Assembly (NCBI GenBank): GCA_026398535.1
Contig: JAPLSQ010000125.1
Span: forward strand, 1-42,834
Length of the DNA stretch: 42,834 nucleotides
Reading direction: 5' to 3'
From: Candidatus Sumerlaeota bacterium
GTDB lineage: Bacteria > Sumerlaeota > Sumerlaeia > Sumerlaeales > Sumerlaeaceae
Part shown: positions 1 through 9,363 of the stretch, one piece after another
Layout: each line of letters begins with the position of its first letter
Position numbering within the stretch: position 1 is the first letter of the stretch
Notes under the pieces: generated by a model
What the model was told of the DNA's origin: nothing
Database searches by the model: none
What the model saw: the letters and a program-made list of their open reading frames with translations, nothing else
Translations under genes and position numbers: made by a program

Positions 1-1
1 A

Positions 2-481
2 CATTTCCGCGGCGTGCTCACAATCGTCGCCAAGCTGTTCAATATCGTCCAGCCTGATTTCGCTGTCTTCGGGTGGAAGGATGCCCAACAGATCATCCTG
101 ATCAGAAAGATGGTCGAGGATTTCAATTTCCCATTGAAGATCGAAGGCATCGAGACCGTGCGCGAGGCCGACGGTCTTGCGATAAGTTCGCGCAATGTGT
201 ACCTGTCCCCCGCTGAACGCGCTCAAGCGCCTGCCATCCAGCGGGGATTGGCCGCGGCGCGCGACGCCGCGTTGCGCGGCGTAATCACGCGCGGCAGATT
301 GCTCGAACAATTGGCCAAAGACTTGATTATTTCCGGCGCCCCGCTCGCGCGTATTGATTACATCCGCTGTGTCTCAATATCCCGCATAATTCCGCTTGCG
401 CGCATTGAAAAGGGCAACACGATGCTCGCGGCCGCCGTGTATTTCGGCAAAGCGCGCCTGATCGACAATATCCGATTCTGA
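2..481 (+). CDS. panC: Pantothenate synthetase, C-terminal part (5' end outside window)
   Basis: PanC joins pantoate and beta-alanine using ATP in coenzyme A synthesis, in the cytoplasm. The reading frame is open from base 2 and enters at the family motif H-F-R-G-V, followed by V-A-K-L-F-N-I-V-Q-P and F-G-W-K-D-A-Q-Q, which are characteristic of the nucleotidyltransferase core. The KMSKS-equivalent region is seen as L-A-I-S-S-R-N, and the C-terminal dimer domain ends with a typical short tail. About 159 residues are present of a usual length near 280, so the first 120 or so lie upstream of the window. One small departure is W in F-G-W-K-D, where E or Q is more usual. The gene downstream starts 70 bases later on the same strand but belongs to another pathway. 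Confidence 0.95.
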   Translation, partial: HFRGVLTIVAKLFNIVQPDFAVFGWKDAQQIILIRKMVEDFNFPLKIEGIETVREADGLAISSRNVYLSPAERAQAPAIQRGLAAARDAALRGVITRGRLLEQLAKDLIISGAPLARIDYIRCVSISRIIPLARIEKGNTMLAAAVYFGKARLIDNIRF

Positions 482-551
482 TCCCCCCGGAAGCTTGTGG
501 GCAAGGAGGTTGTTGACACTTGCACGATTTGTTCAATAGCCTTCACCCATC

Positions 552-2030
552 ATGCTCAAAGAGCATCAATTCGTTTTTCAGCGGGCGAACATGGCCATCG
601 ATTTCGTCCTCACGGTCGTGGCCATTGTTCTTTCCCATTTCCTGCGCAACGAGCTCATAGCGCCCTATCTGTTTCCCAGCCTGTTGAAAACCCCTTCGAA
701 TTTGACGGATTATCAGTGGCTGCTGTACATACTGCCTTTTGTCATGGTGGCTTTTCTTGCGCACAACGGCTGCTACATGTCGCAACGCGTGCGCAGTTAC
801 AGGGAGAGTTTGAAACAGATCATCCTGAGTTCCGTCGAAACCGCTCTTGCGGCCTTGGTTATCGGATTTTTCATCATACGCCGCATAGGCTGGCCTCCGG
901 GCTCAAATCCATTAATTGCAGACAAACTCAGCCGCGGTGTGATCATATTGCTGCCATTTGTTCTGACGGTGCTGGTGGCGCTGAAAACTCTGGCCGTTCG
1001 CCAGATGCTCGTGACTTTGCGCATGCGCGGCTACAACTGGCGCTCGCTGCTGCTGGTTGGCAGCGGAGCCTCGCTGCGCGATTTTATATGTGTTGTGCGC
1101 AATCACCCTTTCTGGGGGTTCTGTCTCAAAGGGATTATTGATGAATCCGGCCGCGAGGCGCGCATGGTCGAGGATGTCCCAGTGCTGGGCAATCTGTCCA
1201 ATCTGATTCCCCACCTTGAGCGTCATCCCGTCGACGAGGTCGTGTTCATTCCCGGAAAAAGATCGCTTGAAGAGCTGGCGCCTTATTTTGAGGCATGCGA
1301 GGAAATGGGCCTGCGCACCCGCCTTTCCCTGAATTTCTACCGCCCATCCATTGCCCGTCCAGTGCTCGATCCCTTCCAGGACCTGCCTGTTGTCACCTAT
1401 TCCCCCACGAAAATGCTTAATTGGGCTCTCATGATCAAATATGCTTTTGACACAGCTGCGGCTTTCATCCTGCTTGTCCTCCTTTCCCCTCTTTTCCTGA
1501 TCATCGGCTTGGCCATCAAACTGACCTCCCGCCGGTGGAGCGATCCGGTTTTTTATGGCCAGATGCGTTGCGGATTGAATGGGCGGCGTTTCACGGTATG
1601 GAAGTTTCGTTCGATGAGAACCGACGCGGACCGGCAGCTCAGCAGGTTGATGCAGCACAATGAAATGACCGGTCCCGTTTTTAAGATGAAGGAAGATCCG
1701 CGCATCACATCCCTGGGCAAATGGCTGAGAAAAACCTCTCTGGATGAACTGCCACAGTTGTGGAATGTGCTCTGCGGCCAGATGAGCCTTGTTGGTCCCC
1801 GTCCTCCCATACCAGATGAGGTGGAAAAGTATGACCGGTGGCAGCGGCGGCGCCTGTCCATGAAACCCGGCATCACCTGCCTCTGGCAGGTCATGGGGCG
1901 CAACCAGATTGATTTCAACACATGGATGAAGCTGGATCTCGAATATATCGACAACTGGTCGCTGTGGCTCGATTTCAAGATCCTTCTGCGGACTGTATAT
2001 GTGGTGACAACGGGTTACGGGGCGATGTAG
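552..2030 (+). CDS. Polyprenyl-phosphate sugar-1-phosphate transferase (WbaP/EpsE type)
   Basis: Predicted initiating enzyme of surface polysaccharide synthesis. It moves a sugar-1-phosphate from a UDP-sugar to undecaprenyl phosphate at the inner membrane. The N-terminal 140 residues hold about four hydrophobic segments. A CoA-binding-like Rossmann region follows (roughly 150-270), and the catalytic bacterial sugar transferase domain occupies about 295-492. Its hallmark motifs are visible: W-K-F-R-S-M-R-T-D-A, R-K-T-S-L-D-E-L-P-Q-L-W-N-V, G-Q-M-S-L-V-G-P-R-P-P, and K-P-G-I-T-C-L-W-Q-V. The 492-aa length fits this family. No good ribosome binding site precedes the ATG at 552. A later ATG at 591 would remove part of the usual N-terminus, so 552 was kept. 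The gene faces the minus-strand operon with two bases between stop codons. The donor sugar cannot be read from sequence. Confidence 0.93.
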   Translation: MLKEHQFVFQRANMAIDFVLTVVAIVLSHFLRNELIAPYLFPSLLKTPSNLTDYQWLLYILPFVMVAFLAHNGCYMSQRVRSYRESLKQIILSSVETALAALVIGFFIIRRIGWPPGSNPLIADKLSRGVIILLPFVLTVLVALKTLAVRQMLVTLRMRGYNWRSLLLVGSGASLRDFICVVRNHPFWGFCLKGIIDESGREARMVEDVPVLGNLSNLIPHLERHPVDEVVFIPGKRSLEELAPYFEACEEMGLRTRLSLNFYRPSIARPVLDPFQDLPVVTYSPTKMLNWALMIKYAFDTAAAFILLVLLSPLFLIIGLAIKLTSRRWSDPVFYGQMRCGLNGRRFTVWKFRSMRTDADRQLSRLMQHNEMTGPVFKMKEDPRITSLGKWLRKTSLDELPQLWNVLCGQMSLVGPRPPIPDEVEKYDRWQRRRLSMKPGITCLWQVMGRNQIDFNTWMKLDLEYIDNWSLWLDFKILLRTVYVVTTGYGAM

Positions 2031-2032
2031 GT

Positions 2033-4474
2033 TTATTCGCGGTTTCTTTTATCGCGGGTGATAAGAGCCACGATACACAGCAACATTCCCAATATGGAAA
2101 TAACGCGCGCCACGGTCAACCCGACCGGACGATAATCCAGACGAATGTCATGCCTTCCAGCGTCCAAAGGAATCCCCATCATCCAGCCGTTGGTTTCAAT
2201 CGGGCGTCCGGCATGCTTTCCGTCAATATGCAACTGCCATCCCGGCAGCCATGTCGAACGCACAATAAGCCAGACCGGATATATTGTTTCGGCGATGAAG
2301 TGAAGTCTGTTCGGAGTGGCCGATGGTTCATGGCGCAGAAAAGGCCGGAAATCCATGGGTGATGTCATCATGCCATTGCGCTCATCAACCGTCCGCCGCG
2401 GCGGGGGCGCCAAGGCATGGGGCGCGCGCTTGTCATCAGGAGGCCGGATGAAATCGCGCGCTCCGTCAAGCGGCCCGAAATATCCGTCGCCCTCATAGAG
2501 TTCCACATATGGCGAGAAATATGCCAAGACCGCCCCCGCCGTTGTGACCTCCCTGTAGATATAGTCGCGTACGTTCTCAGGCAGCGTTTCGGGAAGGCCT
2601 GTTCTGGTCTCCTCAATTTTCGCGCGCATGGCCAGCGAGGCTTGCTTGAGCGAACGAATCGACCCATAGTCAATCGTGGATGTGGTCATGGTGAACGTGC
2701 GGGCATAAGCCATCTGCGGGGATAAAGGATCATAGCCATAGGGTTCGTTAAGCCCTTCAACAAGCATGGCGCCGTTGGTCATCGGGGTGGGAATGGCAAC
2801 ACGCCATGGCAACTCGGTTCCATCGCATCCGGGCTTTATCTTCCTGGCAATTTCATCCCGAAAATCATCAGGCCATCCGCTTGTCGCGCGATCTGTCATC
2901 GGAGTAAACAGTCTCCAATGCATGAAAAGCGGATCCCCCACAACAAGCAGCACGACCCCAAACATCGCCATGAGCGGCCAGCGACGGGAAACAACAAGAA
3001 ACAACAAAAGACATGCAGTTGCAGCGCATGAAAAGGTGAAAGCCTTGAAAACCGGGCCCGCGCCAAGCTCCGGATTCCCCATAATGGCTTGAACATATTT
3101 AATCGCTTCAGGATGCCCCATCACAAAATTTGTTTCACTCAAGGTGATGACCATGTCAGCCACAGCGCGCGGAGCATGACGGGAATAGAGGGCCGCGCCT
3201 CCGGCGATTAATCCAATAACCGTTGATATCAGCATCGCCCTCTTGCTGAAGCGAGGGCGCCCTTTCAGAACCATGCAAGGGAATGATTGGGCGACCGTCA
3301 TCGAAAAGACACGGGCTAATCCCACTGATGCCAGCAGGGCTGTGGCAATATTGACAAGCACCATGGCGCGGATCGGCTCGCGAAAGAAGCCGAAACCGGG
3401 CAGCCAACCGCCAAGACCATGATAAAATGCGATCAGGAACATCGCCAATCCCTGCCGTGTCACGTTGCTCAAAGGATCAACGCTCCCCCCCCGCCACGCG
3501 CCACGGCAGGCAAGAGAAACAAGCGCAAGAATCAAGGCTCCCGTGCCGCAGTAACCCGCCGTGTCCCAAACCCCGCGGCGGTGGATATGCAGTTGCGTCA
3601 CACCATCACCAAGCGGATATGGAATCAGGAACTCAATGATTGTCACAAGGCGGGTCAGATGAGGCATGTAAGTCTGGTACAAACCCGAAGTGCGCGCTCC
3701 ATGGCCTATATAATAAAGGGACGGAAGCCATTGCGGAGCGGATATCGCCATTGCAGCCATCCAGATCAGGATGAATGACAGGGCCTTTCGCTTCCAACTT
3801 GCCTTTGCGGCAAACGCCACAGCCGCCTGCCCCCAGAACATGTAGAATATGTATTGCGGCGCCCCCGCCAGCACGACACATGCTGAACATACGCCCGCCA
3901 GGACCAGCCACCGCCCTTGATGTGCCTTAAGCAAGCGCCCCGTTTCTCTCCCCCCCCGCAATGCCGCCGCAATCGCGCCGAATCCCAGCGGAAGCCATGG
4001 AAGCGCAAACACAATGGTCATATGGCCCGCAAATAATCTGTGAGCAAAAACTGAGCCATACACAAAAAGAAGCCCGCCCATGACACTGGCAATTCTTGGA
4101 AGGGCGAAACATTTCTCGAATGCCAGCCATGTGAATGCGACGCCGAGTACGATATGCGCCGCCAGCATGACAAGCAATCCGGCGCCGGGCTCAAAGACCA
4201 TCAGTGAAAAAGTGTTGAACGGATAAAAGAGCGCGCTCTGTTGGATTTCAACGGTGGGGTATCCGCAAAAAAGATGCGGATTCCAAAAGGGAAAAATGCC
4301 GCGGCTCAGCCAGCGTGAGAGAAAGACCCTTTGGGGGTAAAAGTACCACTCGAAGTCGGAGCGCGGAATTCCCGGCATGAAAGCGTTGCCGCCATGCAAC
4401 AAACATATAAGTGGTACTGCCACTCCACCGCAGAAGAGCATCCACGGAAAGATTGTTTGCCAGCGCCGCGCCAT
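2033..4474 (-). CDS. YfhO-like polytopic membrane protein
   Basis: An 813-aa integral membrane protein. The N-terminal two thirds is made of many hydrophobic segments (about 11-13), and the C-terminal part is a soluble, probably extracytoplasmic region. The opening loop with D-F-E-W-Y-F-Y-P-Q-R and F-P-F-W-N-P-H-L-F-C-G-Y-P is typical of YfhO-type proteins, which resemble GT-C glycosyltransferases and have been linked to glycosylation of cell-surface polymers. The C-terminal stretch W-L-P-G-W-Q-L-H-I-D-G-K also fits that family. A final hydrophobic segment lies near residues 785-805. It is last in a minus-strand run, 24 bases after the exported PHP-like protein, which suggests cotranscription with it and the GT2 gene. 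No clear ribosome binding site was seen before the ATG. The substrate is unknown. Confidence 0.8.
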   Translation of the reverse strand: MARRWQTIFPWMLFCGGVAVPLICLLHGGNAFMPGIPRSDFEWYFYPQRVFLSRWLSRGIFPFWNPHLFCGYPTVEIQQSALFYPFNTFSLMVFEPGAGLLVMLAAHIVLGVAFTWLAFEKCFALPRIASVMGGLLFVYGSVFAHRLFAGHMTIVFALPWLPLGFGAIAAALRGGRETGRLLKAHQGRWLVLAGVCSACVVLAGAPQYIFYMFWGQAAVAFAAKASWKRKALSFILIWMAAMAISAPQWLPSLYYIGHGARTSGLYQTYMPHLTRLVTIIEFLIPYPLGDGVTQLHIHRRGVWDTAGYCGTGALILALVSLACRGAWRGGSVDPLSNVTRQGLAMFLIAFYHGLGGWLPGFGFFREPIRAMVLVNIATALLASVGLARVFSMTVAQSFPCMVLKGRPRFSKRAMLISTVIGLIAGGAALYSRHAPRAVADMVITLSETNFVMGHPEAIKYVQAIMGNPELGAGPVFKAFTFSCAATACLLLFLVVSRRWPLMAMFGVVLLVVGDPLFMHWRLFTPMTDRATSGWPDDFRDEIARKIKPGCDGTELPWRVAIPTPMTNGAMLVEGLNEPYGYDPLSPQMAYARTFTMTTSTIDYGSIRSLKQASLAMRAKIEETRTGLPETLPENVRDYIYREVTTAGAVLAYFSPYVELYEGDGYFGPLDGARDFIRPPDDKRAPHALAPPPRRTVDERNGMMTSPMDFRPFLRHEPSATPNRLHFIAETIYPVWLIVRSTWLPGWQLHIDGKHAGRPIETNGWMMGIPLDAGRHDIRLDYRPVGLTVARVISILGMLLCIVALITRDKRNRE

Positions 4475-4498
4475 CGAATGTTGTGGAATGACCGCCCT

Positions 4499-7400
4499 TT
4501 AGCGGGGTTTAACGACCACCTTGCCGTTGCCTTCGGTGTCAATGAAGATGGGGCCGGTCCATGCGAAAGGCATGATTTCACCGCCCAACTCCTGCGGGTT
4601 GGACGCGACAACGGGCCCTAACGAGCGGCGGTTGCTGTAGGCGGCGGCATCAATGACGCAATCACCTGTGAGAATCTGGCGGATGCGGTCGGCGCGTTCG
4701 CCCGCGCGCACTGGATATCGCAGAACATTGTTGATGGGGCGGAGGTCGCCGATTTTTCGGAAAGACAAACCGTTCATGTTGATGTTGATGCCGGAGAGAT
4801 CAATCCAAGGGGCTGCGAGCACATTAACCTTCAGGTCGAGAATATTCGTCGTCGCGTAATCCACCACGTCACCGGGAATGCGATTGACCGCATTTGTTGC
4901 GGGATCCCATACGGAAAGCATCAGCACAGGGCCATTAGTCACCATGATATGCTGTCCCCGCACGGCGCGCGCGATATCCTCCGCCGTCACACGATCGAGG
5001 GTGTCGTGGCTTGTGTAAATATACATGCGCGGATAGCCGACTTCTTCCGCAAAAGGCAGCCGCGCATTGGATCCGCCAGTGGGCGCCAGAGGCGCGGCGC
5101 CGGCCTCTTCACGCGTCCTGCGGTTGAGCAGATCACTGTAGCGCGGCCAGTTCAGCCCCTCATCCACATATATCTTGCCATCGGTGATCTGAATGGCGTT
5201 GAAATCCGCCGGAGGGATATTGTCCGTGTCAAACACGCCTTTGACGGCATTGAAAGGAAGATGATGGAAATATCCGACTTGCGGATCCATGGGCCGGTCG
5301 ACTTCGATCACAAGTTCTGGAAACTCTTTTCTCAGGTCGGCTATGAAGATGTCCGGTGGAGCACCCTCGGATTGTTTGCGGAATTTTTGCAAACGAGCCG
5401 CTTGCTCATCGTTGAGAGGATAAACGAAAAGATCAGCGGTCAGATCGCCTTTTTTGACAAGAAACCGCATGCCCATGAATACCCGAACGCGATGCCCCAG
5501 CCCGAGCGCCTGAACCTCCGGCTGAAGGTTTGTCGCTGTGTTGTAATCGCCGGTTACCAGCAAGGGCACGCCCTCACATGCGGCCATGATGATCCTGTCG
5601 CGCGGGGACGTTTTGCTGACAGCGCTGGCGGTAGTCATGACGCCGGCATCAACACTGATCATGCCAGGCGTTTTGATGGCGCGGGGCAGCTTTTCAACCA
5701 TCTTCTGCGCCGAAGTCGGTTCAATCGTAATGTCGCGCTGGATGATGTCATATTCAATTCCGCGGCTGATGGTCATCTGATAGCGGCCGGGCGACAGCGG
5801 GATCTCAGCCGCTCCATAAGGAAGATAATAAACATTGCGCACACCGGTGCTGACACCGGGACCCGCACCCCAGTTTGCCGGTTGGGTGCCTGGTTTGGCC
5901 AGAAAGGTCGCCTTGCAGGGCAGAGGCGTGGTCGTGGGCGTGTCGGGATCAACAACAGCGAGTCGCAATATCGATAGACGGCTGATTTGGAGCGGCAACA
6001 ATTGCGGGGCGGCGCCAGGGATCACTTGGACAGCCTGTGGCCGGCCGACTGGCACGCTGCCCGGCCGGAATGCGCCGGCCACATAAGTTCCTTTTGGCAC
6101 TCGAACGACAAATGTTCCATCCGCGCGAGTCACGGCTTTGGTGAATGCGCGCGTGGAGCCCTGACCGTTCCAGTCGGGTCCACCCGAAATTCTAATCTCC
6201 GCGCCAGCAACAGGTTTATCCGATCCTTCTTCCATGACCACACCGGCAATCACACCGGCCGGAATGTTCTTCAGCCTGTAAGCGCTTCCGGAAATCTGTG
6301 AAAAATCGCTGTTGGAGACAGGAATGTATCGCGTAAATTCGTATGATTCCCCGGGCAGCAATGTGAGCCGCTCCGTGGCAGGCTCCGAGGTTACAAGCAC
6401 ATTCCCGTATGCGGCGGGCTTTGTTGCGGAAGATGTGGATACAGACGCGCTCGCCGATGAATCCGCTTTATCGTTGGATTCTCCGCCACCGCCAGGCGCG
6501 CCCTCATTGGAGCCTGTTTCATTTGGTTGTGGAGCCGGGAGAGTGGGCTTATCGTTGGTTTCCGGCGGAGCGATCTGTGGCTGGGGCAATGGTTTGGGAA
6601 GACGCGGAGTAAACTCCGTCTCACTGATAGGCACTGGCGCCATGACGCCCCCGCGGATTTCATACCGGTAACCAGGCGGCGGTTTGGGCGTCTTTACGCT
6701 GGGTTGGGGGGGAGTTTCAACAATTTGTTCCGGCAGTCGAACTGCGCGCTGTTTTTCGCCAGTCGCGCGGCGCGATGATTCCACGGATGGCTCGAGCCCT
6801 GCTTGAATGGCGGAGGCAGCGTCTTCGTTTCGCACAAAGTAGGGTGATTGAAACGCCCCGGAACCATAACCACGCACTGCGGCATATCGCCCGGAACTGA
6901 TCCCCGACAGCGGTTGTTGCCCGGAAATCACGTATCCTGCCGAAAATTCGTCACTGGCCGACAGCACCCAGTTGTAGGGTTTATCCTGTAAAGACCCCGT
7001 GAGACCGCTTCCCTCAAAAAACGAATAGCACAGTCCCCAATCGATCAAATCACCGGGTAACAACGACACCGGTTTGGCGGCGCCATTGGTAATGCGTGTG
7101 GTAATCGCCAGAATATTGTCATTTTTAGCAAGGGCATATGTTGTGGTGACATCAAGATTCTTTATGCGATGGCAAGGCGCCGTGGCGGGATCGTCATCCC
7201 AGCGTTCTCCGATGAAACCCTTCATGACGACCACCGCCGTCGTTCCCCCGATCACGGCAGGTTCATCAGCCTCCGCATAGATGATGCGGGTTCGGGTGGA
7301 CTCAAGATCGGCTTGCGTCTCAATGAAATTGATATAATCGATGGGATATGGAGCATAGGCGAGGTCGATCAGATTGCCGCCGCCTGGAATTGATGACTTT

Positions 7401-7807
7401 GACGGATTGGGTTTGCTGATCACGGCACGCACCAAATCATTCTCAAGCACATAATCGCCGATGAAAGCTTCTGCCAGTTGCCCGGCCATGAACTGTGATT
7501 CATCGTTGATGACATACGTTTTCACAAGGCCTTGCAGAAGCTCAGCCGGCGCGGTTGTGGCGAGATCAAGGTTGACGCCTGCCTGTTCCTCACGGGGCGC
7601 TGGCGTGGGAGTCACCGCTGGCCGCGTGCCGGGAGGAAGCAGAAAATCCATTTCGCTTGGCGTGGGCAATGGGCGGGGCTTCTGCGGTTGCTGTGCGTAC
7701 GCTAAACACACCGCCAAAATAATGGACAAAATCCAGATGGATCGAGCCACTCTGTTACGGAAAACTTTCATGGTCATCATTGTCTGCAATCTCTGATAGA
7801 TATTCAA
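4499..7807 (-). CDS. Exported CehA/McbA-like protein with a metal-site-deficient PHP domain
   Basis: This 1102-aa protein has an N-terminal signal sequence ending near A-Y-A (38), then a beta-rich region to about 340, a Pro/Ser-rich low-complexity linker (about 360-465), and a carboxypeptidase-regulatory-like repeat (about 518-600). The C-terminal third follows the layout of CehA/McbA-type PHP metallohydrolases, including D-L-L-N-R-R, E-V-G-Y-P-R-M-Y-I and I-M-V-T-N-G-P-V. The expected metal ligands are replaced: the D-L-H-V-H site reads D-A-G-V-M (720-724), T-D-H-N reads G-D-Y-N (753-756), N-H-P reads D-R-P (837-839), and S-D-S-H reads S-N-A-R (913-916). It therefore looks like a non-catalytic, possibly binding, relative. 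The TTG at 7807 has an A-G-A-G-G-A site ten bases upstream; ATG codons at 7780, 7777 and 7771 are alternatives. It lies between the GT2 and YfhO-like genes. Confidence 0.78.
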   Translation of the reverse strand: MNIYQRLQTMMTMKVFRNRVARSIWILSIILAVCLAYAQQPQKPRPLPTPSEMDFLLPPGTRPAVTPTPAPREEQAGVNLDLATTAPAELLQGLVKTYVINDESQFMAGQLAEAFIGDYVLENDLVRAVISKPNPSKSSIPGGGNLIDLAYAPYPIDYINFIETQADLESTRTRIIYAEADEPAVIGGTTAVVVMKGFIGERWDDDPATAPCHRIKNLDVTTTYALAKNDNILAITTRITNGAAKPVSLLPGDLIDWGLCYSFFEGSGLTGSLQDKPYNWVLSASDEFSAGYVISGQQPLSGISSGRYAAVRGYGSGAFQSPYFVRNEDAASAIQAGLEPSVESSRRATGEKQRAVRLPEQIVETPPQPSVKTPKPPPGYRYEIRGGVMAPVPISETEFTPRLPKPLPQPQIAPPETNDKPTLPAPQPNETGSNEGAPGGGGESNDKADSSASASVSTSSATKPAAYGNVLVTSEPATERLTLLPGESYEFTRYIPVSNSDFSQISGSAYRLKNIPAGVIAGVVMEEGSDKPVAGAEIRISGGPDWNGQGSTRAFTKAVTRADGTFVVRVPKGTYVAGAFRPGSVPVGRPQAVQVIPGAAPQLLPLQISRLSILRLAVVDPDTPTTTPLPCKATFLAKPGTQPANWGAGPGVSTGVRNVYYLPYGAAEIPLSPGRYQMTISRGIEYDIIQRDITIEPTSAQKMVEKLPRAIKTPGMISVDAGVMTTASAVSKTSPRDRIIMAACEGVPLLVTGDYNTATNLQPEVQALGLGHRVRVFMGMRFLVKKGDLTADLFVYPLNDEQAARLQKFRKQSEGAPPDIFIADLRKEFPELVIEVDRPMDPQVGYFHHLPFNAVKGVFDTDNIPPADFNAIQITDGKIYVDEGLNWPRYSDLLNRRTREEAGAAPLAPTGGSNARLPFAEEVGYPRMYIYTSHDTLDRVTAEDIARAVRGQHIMVTNGPVLMLSVWDPATNAVNRIPGDVVDYATTNILDLKVNVLAAPWIDLSGININMNGLSFRKIGDLRPINNVLRYPVRAGERADRIRQILTGDCVIDAAAYSNRRSLGPVVASNPQELGGEIMPFAWTGPIFIDTEGNGKVVVKPR

Positions 7808-7852
7808 GTTGCCGAATTCCTCTTTCTGCTATGCCGGGGATGATGAAATGAT

Positions 7853-9055
7853 TCAAAGCCGGAACCGGCGCAAGTCGTCAAGGTCATAGAATGTGTCCCG
7901 CCATTTCACACCGCCATTGCGGACCGTGATCCATGCCGAGCGAATCACCGTCCATGCGATAAGAAGCGATCCGACGGGAAACATGAAAGAGTAGAATGGA
8001 TTGTTGTGCATTAATCGTGTCGCTGCGATCCCGATTCCGCATTCCAGCAACAAATAAACGGCGGCACAAATCAGTCTTGTGACGGGCGGCCCCGCAAGCA
8101 TGCCCAGGACAGGCCACCAACTGACAAACATCAGGGCCGACAGCGACACGATGGCGAGAAAAACGCTATAGCGCATGCAGGCAAATGCGTTTTTTTCGAG
8201 CCCGCGTATGACACCCGAAACGCTTTCAAGCCAGCGCAGGCTGAGCAGACCGTCTCCCAGCGCGAAACGCAGACGTCCGCCGGAATGTTTGATCAATTTC
8301 CCAAGACCTATATCGTCGATGACCTGCAGCCGCAAAGACAGGTGTCCCCCGGCTTTCAGGTATGCCTCGCGGTGCACGAGATTAAAGGCTCCCACACCGG
8401 TAAAGGAGCGCGACTTGTCAGACACCGCCCTCCATGGCGGATATGCGAGCGTCAGCAATTGGGCAAATGCTTGAATCATGACGCGTTCCCAGAACGAATT
8501 CATGATGACATCGGGGCTGACCGACAGCATATCAGCGCGTTCCATAACAGCGTAACTGATGGCGGCGCTCAACGCGCCGCGGGCGAATATGACATCCGCA
8601 TCCGTAAACAGGATGTAATCACCTGCCGCCAGTTCCGAGCCCAGGTTCATGGCATGGCATTTGCCCAGCCATCCCGCCGGCAGCGCAGTCACATGCAACA
8701 CGCGCAAACGCCCCCCGCTTCGCGCGGCGATCGATTCCGCGATTGAACCAGTCGCATCATCCGAGCGGTCATCAACCACAATGATGTCAATATCGGGATA
8801 ATCCTGCGCGAGCAGCGAGTTCAGGCAATCCGCGATGCGACGCTCTTCGTTGCGCGCCGCGATGACGACAGTCACATGAGGCGATATTGCCGGTGGTAGG
8901 TTTTGTTGATAACGCGAAAGCATTGGAATCTTGCGTATGCCTCTCAAGCCCTCGAGAGCCCCGTACAACCAAAAAAGAAGAACAAGCACCGCGGCAATAT
9001 GCCATATCATGGCATGATTCATCACAAGCCACCCCCAATATTCATAAAAAGCCAT
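7853..9055 (-). CDS. Membrane-anchored family 2 glycosyltransferase (HpnB/CrtQ-like)
   Basis: Predicted processive or lipid-linked GT2 enzyme of 400 aa, acting at the cytoplasmic face of the membrane. An N-terminal membrane helix (about 15-35) precedes the GT-A domain. Visible motifs are V-V-I-A-A-R-N-E-E near the start, I-I-V-V-D-D-R-S-D-D for nucleotide binding, W-L-G-K-C-H-A-M-N, F-T-D-A-D-V as the metal-binding D-x-D site, D-D-I-G-L-G as the likely base region, and S-L-R-W near the end. Two or three C-terminal membrane segments follow. The W-L-G-K-C-H motif is shared with hopanoid-associated HpnB and carotenoid CrtQ transferases, but no hopanoid or carotenoid genes are nearby, so the acceptor is open. 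The frame extends upstream to a GTG at 9190. The ATG at 9055 was chosen because family members begin directly with the membrane helix. It leads the three-gene minus-strand run. Confidence 0.87.
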   Translation of the reverse strand: MAFYEYWGWLVMNHAMIWHIAAVLVLLFWLYGALEGLRGIRKIPMLSRYQQNLPPAISPHVTVVIAARNEERRIADCLNSLLAQDYPDIDIIVVDDRSDDATGSIAESIAARSGGRLRVLHVTALPAGWLGKCHAMNLGSELAAGDYILFTDADVIFARGALSAAISYAVMERADMLSVSPDVIMNSFWERVMIQAFAQLLTLAYPPWRAVSDKSRSFTGVGAFNLVHREAYLKAGGHLSLRLQVIDDIGLGKLIKHSGGRLRFALGDGLLSLRWLESVSGVIRGLEKNAFACMRYSVFLAIVSLSALMFVSWWPVLGMLAGPPVTRLICAAVYLLLECGIGIAATRLMHNNPFYSFMFPVGSLLIAWTVIRSAWITVRNGGVKWRDTFYDLDDLRRFRL

Positions 9056-9301
9056 GGTGTCATGCGATGTCTGCCTGCTGGAAGACCAGACCGTCAGACG
9101 CATACGACGTCTTGCCTCAGCTTGGAGCGGCATTCCATCCGAACCTTTTGTTGAAATCCGACCCGCCATCAAACCCGCACACCCATTCACTCTCGCCGCT
9201 CCAGTGGCGCCGGCTAATGGTTATCACTTGGCGGCAGGCGTTGTTGAGAGCATGAATGCTGTCAACACGCGCCCATCCCGCAAGCAGAATTCGGTTGAGG
9301 T

Positions 9302-9317
9302 TGTGATCTTAATCACT
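9302..9317. promoter_or_regulatory. CRP/FNR-type palindrome in a divergent intergenic region
   Basis: The sequence reads TGTGA, six bases, then TCACT, which matches the TGTGA-N6-TCACA consensus of CRP-family regulators in nine of ten conserved positions. The inner bases also form the shorter palindrome GTGAT-ctta-ATCAC. It sits 47 bases before the GHL10 start codon and about 250 bases from the divergent GT2 start. The rest of the 308-base gap (9056-9363) shows no gene; no convincing -35/-10 pair was identified. A regulator of this family is not encoded in the window. Reading as an operator is inference. Confidence 0.45.
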
Positions 9318-9363
9318 TTGATGTGAATTGAAAATACCTCTCTGGAAAGAAAAGAAACCTGTC

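Noticed and set aside
513..541. Perfect TTGACA (513-518) before the sugar transferase gene
   Set aside because: No acceptable -10 hexamer at 16-18 bases, so it was not listed as a promoter.
912..1658. 248-codon open frame on the minus strand
   Set aside because: Antisense to the sugar transferase gene with no recognisable domain.
4949..5977. 342-codon open frame on the plus strand
   Set aside because: Antisense to the PHP-like gene; Arg/His-rich shadow without a signal, motif or ribosome binding site.
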